From assembly GCA_937965925.1 (NCBI GenBank), contig CALCME010000037.1, positions 1 through 10,654 on the forward strand: a stretch of DNA of 10,654 bases. Reading direction: 5' to 3'. This document shows, one piece after another, positions 1-8,688 of the stretch. This stretch comes from Candidatus Absconditabacterales bacterium. Lineage in GTDB: Bacteria; Patescibacteriota; Gracilibacteria; Absconditabacterales; Absconditicoccaceae. Below the pieces are notes generated by a model. That model saw only the letters and a program-made list of their open reading frames with translations, ran no database searches and was not told the origin of the DNA. Numbering within the stretch: position 1 is the stretch's first letter; every line of letters starts with the position of its first letter. The position numbers were made by a program, and so were the translations under genes.

Positions 1-831
1 GATCTGGTAAAGAAAAAAGAAGAGAAAAAAATAGAGAAAGATATTCCAATAAAGAACGTTGTTGTGTCTCCAAATGATATCTGATCACTTATCGTTAGAA
101 ATTGACCTGGTAAGGAATTTAAGAAGATTGATTCATTGAAAACAGGAGAGACGGTAAGTGTCTATGAAGAGAAGAATGAGTATTTTCGTATATATATAGA
201 TAGTACGGTTTGATGGATAGCTGTGGAGTACGTTCATCTAGAATGAACCGATGCTCCTACACATCATCTTTCCAAACCTGCCCCTTCAGTAGCTCTCTCT
301 TCATCGAAAAAAGACTTCCTGGAAAGATATCGACCACTGGTAGATAAACCTAACCTTGAACTTAGCGACTTATGTAAGAAATATTACCCTCAGATAGATG
401 CGGTCGCAAGAGAGTATGACTTTCCAACTGAACTTATTATTTCTACCTGGTATAGAGAACATACCTGTATCTTCAAAAATCCATCAAATGGTCGAGGGAA
501 TTTTCAAATCACGTCCAATCGATATCAACCAGGACCAATATCTGTGAGTGATCTAGAAAAACAAGTCGTAGACTTTATTAATTTTAGTAAGAAAAAGTGG
601 AAATATTACGATGCTATACAGGTCTTCTGACCAGAACCTGTTTCTATTACGTATAATGCCTATGATCTCACGAGTATTAGAAAACAATCGATCTTGTATA
701 ATGGTATTGTATGAGAGTTAAAAACAAATGTCTATGCAAATCAAAACTTTAATGGAGTGAAGGTTGGATGAAGAGATGGAATCGTTGCTCATCTATTGAA
801 AGTATTGAAATGGAGAAGTGAGGTAGAGTAG
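1..831 (+). CDS. SH3b plus lysozyme-like cell-wall hydrolase, 5' partial
   Basis: The frame is open from base 1 to TAG at 829-831, giving 276 visible codons; the start lies outside the window. Seven in-frame TGA codons read as Gly. Residues 19-81 resemble a bacterial SH3 (type 3) domain, with the core LIVRNGPGKEF and the end GWIAVEYVHLE; such domains bind peptidoglycan. A Ser/Pro/Lys linker follows. Residues about 115-276 resemble a lysozyme/transglycosylase fold: WYREHT carries a candidate catalytic Glu153 and is followed by a G-N-F-Q-I motif, the usual order of catalytic Glu then (G)xFQI. Two CGA codons in this segment (493 and 520) would be Trp; the second lies where relatives have an aromatic residue before YxPG. 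I infer a peptidoglycan-cleaving enzyme. A signal peptide cannot be judged. A phage endolysin is possible, but nothing else here is phage-like. Confidence 0.6.
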
Positions 832-904
832 GAGAATGAGATCAAGTAGTCATTGAAAAAAACTATCTGTACCAACGAATCTTTTTTAGATATCTGTTCT
901 TCTT

Positions 905-1426
905 ATGAATAAAGAAAAAGAGATAAAAATTTTAGAAATAGATAAGGATCTAGTCATTAATAAACTTGAGAGTTTGTGAATATGCAAGGTCTTTGATGAC
1001 AAGATGGAGGCCTGGTATTTCGATGTTGATAAAAAGAATGATACCTTTCTAAGGATTAGAACTAGATGAGAAGTTACTGAATGTACGTATAAGAAGATAC
1101 AAAAATGAACTATTCAATCGAATGACGAAATTGAACTACATATTAGCGATGCACAGGCAATGTGTGATATTCTTAAAATAGTGTGATTTGAACAATATCA
1201 AACCAGAGTAAAACATAGGATTAGTTATAAAGATGATATCTTTACGTATGACTTAGATAAGTATCCTAATTTTCCATGGTTTATGGAGATTGAGTGACCT
1301 GATGAGAATGCAATACGTCAACAGATCAAGATTCTTTGATTGGAAGGGTATCCAAGTACATCATTGTGATATTCAGACTTTGTAAAGGATTATGAGTGAA
1401 TCATTGCTTCTCTTACCAGTAAATAA
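905..1426 (+). CDS. CYTH domain protein (class IV adenylate cyclase / triphosphatase family)
   Basis: A 173-residue protein starting at ATG 905, 73 nt after the previous stop, and ending at TAA. The CYTH signature ExExK is present as EKEIK at residues 4-8. The later charged strands of the tunnel fold also appear: LRIRTR (49-54), KHRISY (103-108), TYDLD (114-118) and FMEIEG (126-131). The length fits a single-domain CYTH protein. Family members hydrolyse or cyclise triphosphate substrates using divalent metals; the substrate here cannot be told from sequence, so CyaB-type cyclase, thiamine triphosphatase or tripolyphosphatase are all possible. Glycine is written TGA eight times and GGN once. 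All the conserved arginines are AGA or AGG, never CGA, which fits the proposed code. No signal peptide, so probably cytoplasmic. Confidence 0.85.
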
Positions 1427-1490
1427 TCTATAATTTTGTATTCGTTCATATGTAGTTCTGTGGTGGATATATTTCTTTATTGAAAAAACA

Positions 1491-1519
1491 AAAAACACAC
1501 TCAATCTGAGTGTGTTTTT
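1491..1519. terminator. Bidirectional intrinsic terminator between convergent genes
   Basis: Two perfect 13-nt complementary arms (1491-1503 and 1507-1519) surround a 3-nt loop. The A5 start and T5 end give a U-tract on both strands. It lies 64 nt after the CYTH stop and 33 nt beyond the SLH-protein stop on the other strand, so it probably ends both convergent transcripts. Confidence 0.85.
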
Positions 1520-1552
1520 CTTATACTAATTAGAATATATACACGTACACGT

Positions 1553-2185
1553 TTACGGTAATCTAATATCACCGAAGATGTCATACATAAGTCCTCTTAG
1601 TTGATCTTCTCCGTCTAGTTTTATAAGATCACTATCTGTAATTTCTTGTGAAGCTATATAGAACCATGTTCCTAGTTTCTGTCTTGAGATGTTTACTTGA
1701 TTTACTCCATCAAGCGTTTCTCATTGGATGATTCATAGTTCTTTTCCTACTGCATAGTATGGTTCTCGTCGTCTGTCTCCTGTTTCGTCTAGGAATCACT
1801 TTAGCGTTCTTACTACAACAGTGATTGCTTGTGCTTCTGTAATGTTCCCATTCGGGTTGTACATTCCGTTTGATCACTTGAGTAGTCCGTATTCACATGC
1901 TTCCTTGATATGTGGGATAAGAGTGTAGTCGTATCCTTCTATATCTCCAAATGCACATTGGTTATAGTTTTTTGTAAGTCATTCAACTTTTGCATAGCTG
2001 TTCACAAACTTAGCAGCTTCTCATCTAGTAATGTTGTCATATGGTCTAAAGTCATTTACTTGGTCGTATTTGGTAAGACCGTTGCTGTGCATCCAGTCGA
2101 GAACCGTAGGAAACGTCTGTCCGTATACAAACATAGATCCTAATCAAACCACAAGTGCTGTCAGGAGGGCGATAATTTTTTTCAT
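1553..2185 (-). CDS. Secreted S-layer homology (SLH) domain protein
   Basis: A 210-residue protein starting at ATG 2185 and ending at TAA 1555-1553. Residues 1-22 are a clear signal peptide: MKK, then a hydrophobic stretch, ending near VYGQ. The mature part has SLH-type repeats. FRPYDNITRGEAAKF (46-60) is the classic F-x-P...TR-x-E pattern. A second unit spans about 78-130, with FGDI, IPHIKEACEYGLLKG and NPNGNITEAQA. A third weaker unit follows EPYYAVGKELGI. SLH domains usually anchor proteins to cell-wall polymers, so this is probably a surface protein. Two adjacent CGA codons (residues 139-140) precede EPYY; as Trp they give the aromatic run common in such repeats. It follows the O-antigen ligase by 67 nt and may share its transcript. 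The small size suggests an anchor or scaffold, not a full S-layer lattice protein. Confidence 0.85.
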
Positions 2186-2228
2186 GAACGTCAAATATAA
2201 TAATAAAATAAGTACAAGAAGAATATGC

Positions 2229-2248
2229 TTAGATAATCATCTATCTAA
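2229..2248. repeat. Short inverted repeat in the ligase-SLH gap
   Basis: TTAGATA at 2229-2235 and TATCTAA at 2242-2248 form a perfect 7-bp AT-rich stem with a 6-nt loop, just past the ligase stop codon. It could be a weak attenuator, an operator or chance; the low GC makes it a poor terminator. Confidence 0.3.
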
Positions 2249-2252
2249 TAGC

Positions 2253-3707
2253 TTACGATTTTGAATTTCAACTTCAAGGTATGAGTCACTTTTTTGCTTG
2301 CGTAGTGTACAAGATAATTCAGAATAACATCATGAATGGATATACGATCATTCTGTCTGTGAAACTATGAAGTACCATTCACGATGCTGCAAGTCATATT
2401 AGTCATACGCTCATAGACAAGAGTAGTGACGAAAAAAGAGTTGCCTCATGGTGTATTTGTTGTATTCAATCTCAAATATATGCTGTTTCTGAGTCTTTCT
2501 CTTCTCTTGAATCTGCGTTGCTTGAATTCATTTCTTTTTTTGCATTGAATGATCGTTGGAGTTCTGGAAGTATTCCAATGAGACATAGATAACAAAACAG
2601 AAGCATCCGGGGAATAAATCAACTTGCTCAGAACTCAACAAACACTTGTACAAACTGGTTTTCCGGATTGAATCATTCTGCATCTGGATCTCGGTGTGAA
2701 GCTGGTCATGCCGATCATGGTCAATGTCACCGAACTGGTTTCTCGATACTCATGTCGATTCATTTTTTGAGCATCATGACGTGTCCTGTATTTGAGTATT
2801 GTCTTGCAAAGATATCATAATATCGTTGATATCCAACTAATCCGAAGACACATAGAATCGGTAAGAGTGTTTTCAATCAGAACGAGATGAGTTCTTTTTT
2901 GTTTTTCTGTCCCAGTATTCATATAATAATTATTTCTCCAATTCGAGATCATCGTGCAGCTCTAGAGAAGGTTGTGATAATATTAATTGCATAGATAGCT
3001 CGTCGTCCCCATGTTTCTGATAGTTTTCTTTTGTATAAGAACATATAGTAGAAGAACGGTCGAAGTGCAGTAAGGAAGAATCACCGAGATATCGGTCTTT
3101 CGAACAAGAACTGATTGCGAGGGAGTCATTGATTGATGTGTGTGTAATACGCAGCTGGGGCTTTTCCTCATACTGTCCCTTCGTAGATGAAGTTGTCGTA
3201 TCAGAAGAGTTTTAGTATTCCTGGCTTTATGAAAATAATCAGATACCGCAAGAGTCCTCATAGTAGCATTATTTTTAGAAGTCTTCCGTATCGTCTGATG
3301 AGTTTTTTGCGAGAATTTTTTTCTATGAAATGAGTACAAAAGTATCCAATCAAGAGAATGAAAAATCCTATAAAATCGTACTTACTTGCCAGTGCGTATG
3401 TTCATCGTGATCATTGATGAATTGCGTAATTTCACCATGAGGTAATTCCTATTGTACATATGAGAAGGAAGAGAATTGCAATTATTTCTTTATTTGGAAA
3501 CAAGATCTTCCAGTCTTTCTTTCGTATGATTCATGCTATTGCTATTCCTCACAAGGTAACCAAAACAATTTCTTTCCAGAGTCGAACGACTTTCATCCAT
3601 GACGCATCAATTCACAAAGAAAATGTTACGAGATTGAACAAAAAGAACTGTAAGACCAGTCCTATAAAAAACACTTTGATAAGAGTTGTTATGATGTTTT
3701 GATACAT
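2253..3707 (-). CDS. O-antigen ligase / polymerase family (Wzy_C) membrane protein
   Basis: A 484-residue polytopic membrane protein starting at ATG 3707 and ending at TAA 2255-2253. It has many hydrophobic segments in the N-terminal half, a large loop around residues 320-360, and further segments at the C terminus. Family marks are SRAAxGSxIGE (248-258, like the SRGAWLG pattern of Wzy/WaaL proteins), the loop motif GHGPGSAG (327-334) and NPENQFVQVFVEFG (347-360). The family joins lipid-linked glycan to lipid or protein acceptors, or polymerises glycan repeats, on the outer face of the inner membrane. I count about 31 TGA glycines against 17 GGN. CGA/CGG codons fall at likely aromatic sites, for example CGG at 2730-2732 just before GHGPG. 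It starts 29 nt after the tetR stop, so the two are probably co-transcribed. No glycosyltransferase is nearby, so the glycan and acceptor are unknown. Confidence 0.8.
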
Positions 3708-3736
3708 ATTGATGAGACTAATTGATGAGTATACAG

Positions 3737-4258
3737 TTATTCGGCATTCATAATTCTTTTAATTTCATCTGTCAAAGAGGGGATATCATGTTCCAAACAA
3801 TATCCATCTATACAGTTTTCCATTGCGAGCTTATCAAGAAGTTGGCAGACCACATACATAGTGATTGGAGCTATATTGAACCCTCTTAAAAAATCTCAGA
3901 TATCCCTATTAATCACTCTTTTTCACATCTCAATAATGCTATTAATCTCTCTGTCATCTCCATATCATTTTTGAGCTGCTATCGCGTATAGGTTATGATT
4001 TTTGCTTGGATATTCAAGATATCGAGCAAGAAAAGCTCCAAGATTTCCACTCTCTACATTTTCTCTCAATCATGAAGCATATTTCTTCATAGAAAACTTG
4101 AGCGTCTTAATGTAGAACTCTCTCTTATTTGTGAAATAATAGTATAACGATGGTTTCTTGATTCATAGCTCATTTGCTATGTTGTCTAGTTTTACGTCAC
4201 TATATTGTTTTGCGAAGAAATGTTTTTCTCCAGCTTCAAGAATAGTATCAAGATCCAT
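3737..4258 (-). CDS. TetR/AcrR family transcriptional regulator
   Basis: A 173-residue protein starting at ATG 4258 and ending at TAA 3739-3737. The N-terminal DNA-binding domain is clear: IxEAGxxxFxxxxY-type helix 1 (residues 5-19), then the helix-turn-helix LDNIANELGIKKPSLYYYF (24-42) and NKREFY. The C-terminal part is an all-helical ligand or dimer domain; a CGA codon at residue 79 (FLA-x-YLEYP) would be Trp. TetR proteins usually repress their own operon until a small ligand binds. The O-antigen ligase follows by 29 nt, so it is the most likely co-regulated target. A 274-nt upstream gap contains a large inverted repeat that could be its operator. The ligand is unknown. Confidence 0.9.
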
Positions 4259-4468
4259 TTGGTGTTGATTAAGAAATAGAAAAGATATGTGGTAGTATTG
4301 AATCTTAACGTAGACCTTTACTTCATATCAGTTCTTTATTCTTACTCCAGACTATCTAATTAGCTTCGTGAAATGTTTGATGCCAATTATAGTATATCGC
4401 ATTTAAATTTAGACGTTTTGAGTACTCTTACGTTTAGATCAAATAGAAGTTCTTAATTGCACTTACGG

Positions 4469-4524
4469 CGATAGACTACGTAGTAAATTATATCTAAATT
4501 TTATATTAATTTACTATACTATCG
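4469..4524 (-). promoter_or_regulatory. Large imperfect palindrome over a TATAAT box, possible TetR operator/promoter
   Basis: The outer arms CGATAG (4469-4474) and CTATCG (4519-4524) and the inner arms TAGTAAATTA (4481-4490) and TAATTTACTA (4507-4516) are each perfect complements around a 16-nt AT-rich centre. CTACGTAG (4476-4483) is a palindrome of its own. A minus-strand TATAAT (4492-4487) overlaps the inner arm. It lies 9 nt past the GyrI-like stop and about 210 nt before tetR. It may be a repressor site with promoter, or an unusual AT-rich end-of-gene hairpin. A second palindrome, GAGTACTC (4420-4427), and a second minus-strand TATAAT (4391-4386) lie in the same gap. Confidence 0.4.
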
Positions 4525-4532
4525 ATAGCTTC

Positions 4533-5132
4533 TTATTTTATTCTAATTCTAACTATCGTCTCAAGTGAGTCAGGTTTCGTTCTTCTCATATCATTCAGAT
4601 AGACATATGTTGGTGTTCAATCAAGTTCAATGTTGTCTTTTTTTGCCTGAGCTCTAATTTTCTTTATGGTCTCTGGAAGTCACTCATACGCTCAAATATG
4701 AGTAATTTGAAGGACTTTATTTGATTTCTTGGTGGTGAAATCTACCTGGGGGAGTTTTTTTTCTTGACTTTTTGCTTGAGCGACACGTCGACCATGAAGG
4801 ACTCTTTCTGCAGTGATATACTCTGGTTGTGGAAGTGAGATGATCCAGTCGTCTTTACTTATGATTACTTCCAAAGGAGGCATATTATAATCAAAGAAAT
4901 TTGGTGGAGGATTTCTTTTGAAAGAAAATTTCATCGTAAAGGCTAATCATTGAAGTACTTTAAGTGAATCATTGAACACTTTATCGTCAAATTCACCTTC
5001 ATGTGTTATAGACATGTATCACATCTTGTGCGTTTTGCTCTGTTGAACCTCTTCTGCAGTCGAATCGTAATGTTTTGGATATTTGTCTAAGAATGAAAGT
5101 TTTTCAAATGTCTGATCGTGCACATGTTTCAT
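4533..5132 (-). CDS. GyrI-like small-molecule-binding domain protein
   Basis: A 199-residue protein from ATG 5132 (MKHVHDQTF) to TAA 4535-4533. The order of marks fits the stand-alone GyrI-like group of about 200 residues: an N-terminal segment, then LAFTMKFSFK (63-72), a PLEVIISKDDW stretch (86-96, like the PLEGLW motif), HIGAYEGLPETIKKI (145-159) and the final TPTYVYLNDMRRTKPDSLETIVRIRIK region (173-199), a hallmark of the SbmC/GyrI fold. Such proteins bind small molecules; some inhibit gyrase or hydrolyse toxic ligands. No DNA-binding domain is attached. An in-frame extension upstream of 5132 has no start codon. A promoter candidate precedes the gene, so it may be transcribed alone. The next gene downstream, tetR, is also a ligand sensor, but a link is only a guess. 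Confidence 0.7.
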
Positions 5133-5165
5133 ATATTTATTTTTGATGAAGAGATGAATGTCTTT

Positions 5166-5193
5166 ACTATATATATATGGCTCTCTTTCTCAA
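5166..5193 (-). promoter_or_regulatory. Candidate sigma70-type promoter for the GyrI-like gene
   Basis: On the minus strand TTGAGA (5193-5188) and TATAGT (5171-5166) are separated by 16 nt and lie 34 nt upstream of the ATG at 5132. The gap of 136 nt to the previous gene supports separate initiation. The AT-rich background makes chance matches common. Confidence 0.4.
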
Positions 5194-5268
5194 GGTGAGA
5201 TTGATAAAACGGCTTACCAGTAGGAGTTATACGTTATTAGTTACTATTTTTGATTCTGTGTATCATTG

Positions 5269-5772
5269 TTAGATCTTGGTAAATGTTCCTGACTCTTGCA
5301 TGATTTTATATCATAATGGCTTGTGAATCACTTTTAGTGCTGTGAGATTGTCTCGGAGAAGATAGGTTTCTGTATCTCAATTATTATATGATTTATGTAC
5401 GAGGTACTGTTCAGCTTGCGTATTGATAAGTTCTGTTATCTGAAACGGAGAACATATTTCAATATGTTGTCGTCATGTTGCATAAGGAGTTCTTGTCGAT
5501 GGAGCAGGGTATTCGATAAGGAATATTTCTTGATCTCATACAATTATTGGTTCTTTCAAGAAAAACACAAAAAATGTTTTCTCACGAAAGATCGTTTCAT
5601 TGTAGTGGGTACTTAGCTCCATGAAGACTGTTTTATTTGCTTCAAATTCTTCAAGAGTCGCTGATCTTCGGCATAGGTGATCTATCGTATGTTTTTCCAG
5701 TTCTATGCCTGCAAGTGTTAGGTGTTCATTTATAGTCTGGAGAAATGAATCTACAGTTACGTATGGGTTCAT
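5269..5772 (-). CDS. YecM-like protein of the VOC/glyoxalase fold
   Basis: A 167-residue protein from ATG 5772 to TAA 5271-5269. The frame is open further upstream, but that part overlaps the protease gene; the only upstream alternative seen is a TTG at 5811. The family pattern is DHxCxR near residue 31, then a long middle, then IExPAP and G-x-x-HIE. Here these are DHLC-x-R (31-36), LIEYPAP (85-91) and GRQHIEI (100-106). The variable residue in DHLC-x-R is CGA (5668-5670), where relatives have Tyr or Phe; as Trp it fits, and the next codon AGA supplies the conserved Arg. The family resembles metal-binding glyoxalase-fold enzymes, but its substrate is not known to me. It follows the protease stop by 29 nt and is probably in its transcript. 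Confidence 0.65.
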
Positions 5773-5801
5773 TATTTTTTTAAATGCTTGATATAAAAAT
5801 C

Positions 5802-6599
5802 TTACGATCAAGAAAGATATTTTTGTACTGCTGTGAGTGATTTTTTCATGGTAGCTGATTGTAGCATACCGTTGATATACTTCATGGTAAAGACGATTGA
5901 TATACCCGTGTTCTCTTCAAAGGTAACTCTGGTTTTTCCTGTTTGCTTGCTTACAGCTATGTCCTGATATGGCATATATGATGAGATGATTCCAATAAAT
6001 TTTCCTCATTGAGTATCTTCTGTCGTACAGGTCGAAACTGGTTTCATGAAGACAGGACTTCCACTATTTCATGGAAAAGCAAATCCATCCATATAGATAC
6101 TTCAATTTGTATTCACTCTCGAGATCATTCCTTTTCTAATAATTGGATCTACGCGGTTGTCTTTTGTAACTTCTGTCACTCCTGGGTGAAATGAGCAGTA
6201 AATAAGATCATTTGTTTCAAAAAAATCTTCTTCTGTGATGTGATGATCTTCTATGTGAATAATCTCTTCATCAACGCCGTGATACATAGGAATTGGACAA
6301 ATAACAATGTCTACATCTTTGTTTCGAATCAGAGGAGTGACGATCTTTTTGTCAAACCATGTATCCAAATCTATGCGAGAACCTTTTGTTGTCGTACTTC
6401 AAATAAGACCTAATCCTCTTTTTATTTCTCATGTGTGTGTGTTGAACAGGACGTGTCTTGCTGTAATGAAATGATGTATTCATTCTATCTTGATGAGAAA
6501 TCACGTTCCGATCACGTTTCTATGAACATGATCGTTGTGGGGAGTCGTTTGTTCTATAAAGACGGTTGTTTTTTTTATTCTTTCGACGATATTTCTCAT
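5802..6599 (-). CDS. Trypsin-like serine protease, apparently without a signal peptide
   Basis: A 265-residue protein from ATG 6599 to TAA 5804-5802. The chymotrypsin-fold triad is complete: His49 in ITARHVLF, Asp97 in KDVDIVIC, and Ser179 in PGNSGSPVF (176-184). The Gly of GNSGSP (residue 177) is a TGA codon at 6071-6069, so the standard code would break the gene inside its active site. N-terminal MRNIVERIKKTTVFI and IGTGFLI resemble the first strands of HtrA-like proteases, but no signal peptide, transmembrane segment or PDZ domain is seen. That suggests action in the cytoplasm unless the true start lies upstream, where no ATG exists in frame before the folC stop. FolC ends 68 nt upstream and the YecM-like gene starts 29 nt downstream. 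The substrate is unknown. Confidence 0.8.
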
Positions 6600-6667
6600 A
6601 ATGATCCTAGTGATACAAGAGGTAAAATTGAATTCTCACTTTCTTACTGACTCTCTCTTTTGTGTCT

Positions 6668-7834
6668 TTACTCATCAAACAGAGCAATGATTTCTCCCAT
6701 GAGATGAAGTGACCCATAGACAATATATAGATATCTAGGATCTTGTGTATAGAGAGTTTCTTTAAAAAACTTACTTTCATCTAGATACTGTACGTCAAAG
6801 GGCATAGGGAGAGACCTTATCGGCAGAGCTCTTTTTGAATCTATTTGTATGAGATAGTTTTCATCTCATTGGATAAGATGTTCTTGGAGTCTACTTCTAT
6901 ACATATTCAGATCCTTTACTGTTCAAAAGACAGTTATGATTTTTGTGTATGCTGGTCTACGTGTTTCAACATAGGAGTTGAGTGCTATGAGTCAGCTTTC
7001 ATTATGAGCTCCATCTATCAGTAAATTTTCTCTCAGTCGTTCGCATCTTCATCTATGCGTGATATGCATGAGTCACGTGCGTATCTTTGTTTTTGAAATT
7101 CAGATATCTTGAAGTATCTCATAGGCAATTCACGCATTCTTTTCTTGATGATCTCCAGGGAGATTTGTCTGGATCTGTTTGGTGCATATTTTGAGTGTTG
7201 CTCCTTTACATCTAGCTCAGTAGTGCATGAGCTTATTGTCGAGTCATGTATAGCAAGGGACTCATTGTTTCATAATTCACATTTTATTTCGTTGAATCTG
7301 TGATGTTGTTTTTCAAAGAATATGTACATGATCGAATCAAATTGAGGTAATCGCTGTAGCTACTGGTTTCTTGAAGACATTGGTTGCATCAAGCGTTCAC
7401 CCTAGTCATACTTCGATCACTGCATAGTCTACCTTCTTGTCGATAAAACAACATATTGATGCCAAAAAGGTTACTTCAAAAAACGATAATTTGATCTTAA
7501 ATTCTTCTTGCAGACGAGTTGCTTTTCAGAGGTATTCATCTCGTTTTTCATCAGATATGTTTTTGTTATTTATTCTTATTCTTTCGTGGATACTCAAAAG
7601 GTGAGGAGAGGTAAAGAGTCACACGGTATATCCTCCTTGGGTGTGTAATACTTGAGCAATCATATTGGTGACACTTCATTTTCCATTTGTTCACGCTACA
7701 TGAATAACAGACAATCTATCTTGAGGATTTCCAAGATGTTTGAATAGTTTCTTGAGTTTCGAGAGTCCAGACGCTAAGTCTCTTTTCCTTTGTTGAGCTT
7801 TTGTGAGTGTTTCTGTTTGTTTCATAGTCTGCAT
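6668..7834 (-). CDS. folC: Folylpolyglutamate synthase / dihydrofolate synthase
   Basis: A 388-residue cytoplasmic Mur-ligase-family enzyme that adds glutamate to (dihydro)folate or dihydropteroate using ATP. The start is ATG 7834; ATG 7825 (MKQTETL) is an equally possible start, three codons in. Motifs in order: P-loop HVAGTNGKGS (45-54), FTSPHLLSIHERIRIN (74-89), IEVGLGGTLDATN (140-152), NAGIAYEIL in the middle, DGAHN (274-278) and a YGSLHLMGE end (about 373-381). Two of the P-loop glycines are TGA (7693-7691 and 7678-7676). The size is close to the usual 400-430 residues, slightly short. No other folate gene is in the window, so whether the cell makes or only retains scavenged folate cannot be said. 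It lies 37 nt after the FGase/PghP-like gene and is probably co-transcribed. Confidence 0.92.
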
Positions 7835-7871
7835 TTTTTGTAATACAAAGATATTGAGATTTTAGTCTGAT

Positions 7872-8684
7872 TTATTTATGTGAAAGAAGTTCTGTAAAAA
7901 CGCTCCCTAGACGTTTGCATGTTTCTTCAAATGATTCCTTGGTTCTTAATTTTTTTGCTAGCTCTATTTGAATTATTTCTTTCATTGGGTGTTCTAAATG
8001 TAAGAACTGGTTCAAATGAAATGGATTTGAGGCGGAGTAATATTTATTGATTCTTGCTTTATATCACACAAATTTTTCTTCAAATGATTTCTGAAAACAT
8101 CTAACTAGAGTTCTTTTACAGGTTTCTTTTGTGTTGATTCGATCAAATCCTTTTTCTTTAAGCAAATTTTCTATATAGAGTTTCTCTTTCTCATCAAGAA
8201 TGTTACAATATTTTTTGTGAAGATACTCAATTGAGTGTTTTTCCTTGTCAAAAAGTCACGTACATATGTCTATTCAATCTCCATCTTTCATAGCACATCC
8301 ATGAATATTTATCACTAGTTGATCTGTTGTTTTTTTACATTTATGTAAGATGTCTTTGATAAAGTCCTTTGCTTCATCTATATCTATTGCCTCTATACTA
8401 TATGTATTGTGTTCTGCACTATAAGGGACACAATTTAGATCATATCTTGGATTATTTACCTTGCTTGTAGCCTTATTTGACCATCTTACTATTTTAGTAT
8501 TAATAATTGCTTCGCAATCGAGAGTTTGAGCTATTGCTAGTGTTATGTGTCAGGTCAAAAAATCATCTCCTCATCCATGCGGTGCAAGTAATAGAAGTCA
8601 TTTATTTTTTCCTTCATATGTTATACCATAAGAGGTTTCTTTTTCTTGGCTGAAGATATTTATGATTATACTATAAATAGGTAT
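7872..8684 (-). CDS. FGase/PghP-like zinc hydrolase, start codon uncertain
   Basis: The frame is open from after TAG 8735-8733 to TAA 7874-7872. It contains LLLAPHGGGDDFLTGHIT, with a candidate metal His at 8579-8577, then an R...N...DLN segment, then LVINIHGCAMKDGDG with a second His at 8303-8301. HGG near the N terminus plus a later (V)xxHGC fits the zinc-carboxypeptidase-like group holding N-formylglutamate amidohydrolase and poly-gamma-glutamate hydrolase; I cannot choose between them. The C-terminal third is helical and charged and I do not recognise it. No ATG, GTG or TTG occurs in frame before the HGGG motif. I place the 5' end at an ATA (8684), 5 nt past the TauE stop; ATT at 8678 is an alternative. 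It may use a rare start or have lost its start by mutation. Confidence 0.45.
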
Positions 8685-8688
8685 GAAT

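Noticed and set aside
1..831. Prophage endolysin
   Set aside because: No holin, integrase or virion gene nearby; the neighbour is a CYTH protein. It remains possible only if phage genes lie upstream.
2983..3339. Longest standard-code ORFs (such as minus 2983-3339, minus 9928-10275, plus 10198-10461) as genes
   Set aside because: They are other-frame shadows of the ligase and DMT genes, with no family features.
4259..4532. tRNA, small ORF or CRISPR repeat in the gap
   Set aside because: No T-loop-like motif, no regularly spaced repeats, and only a 16-codon ATG frame without support.
5773..5811. TTG start at 5811 for the YecM-like gene
   Set aside because: It would overlap the end of the protease gene; ATG 5772 gives the usual N terminus and a 29-nt spacing.
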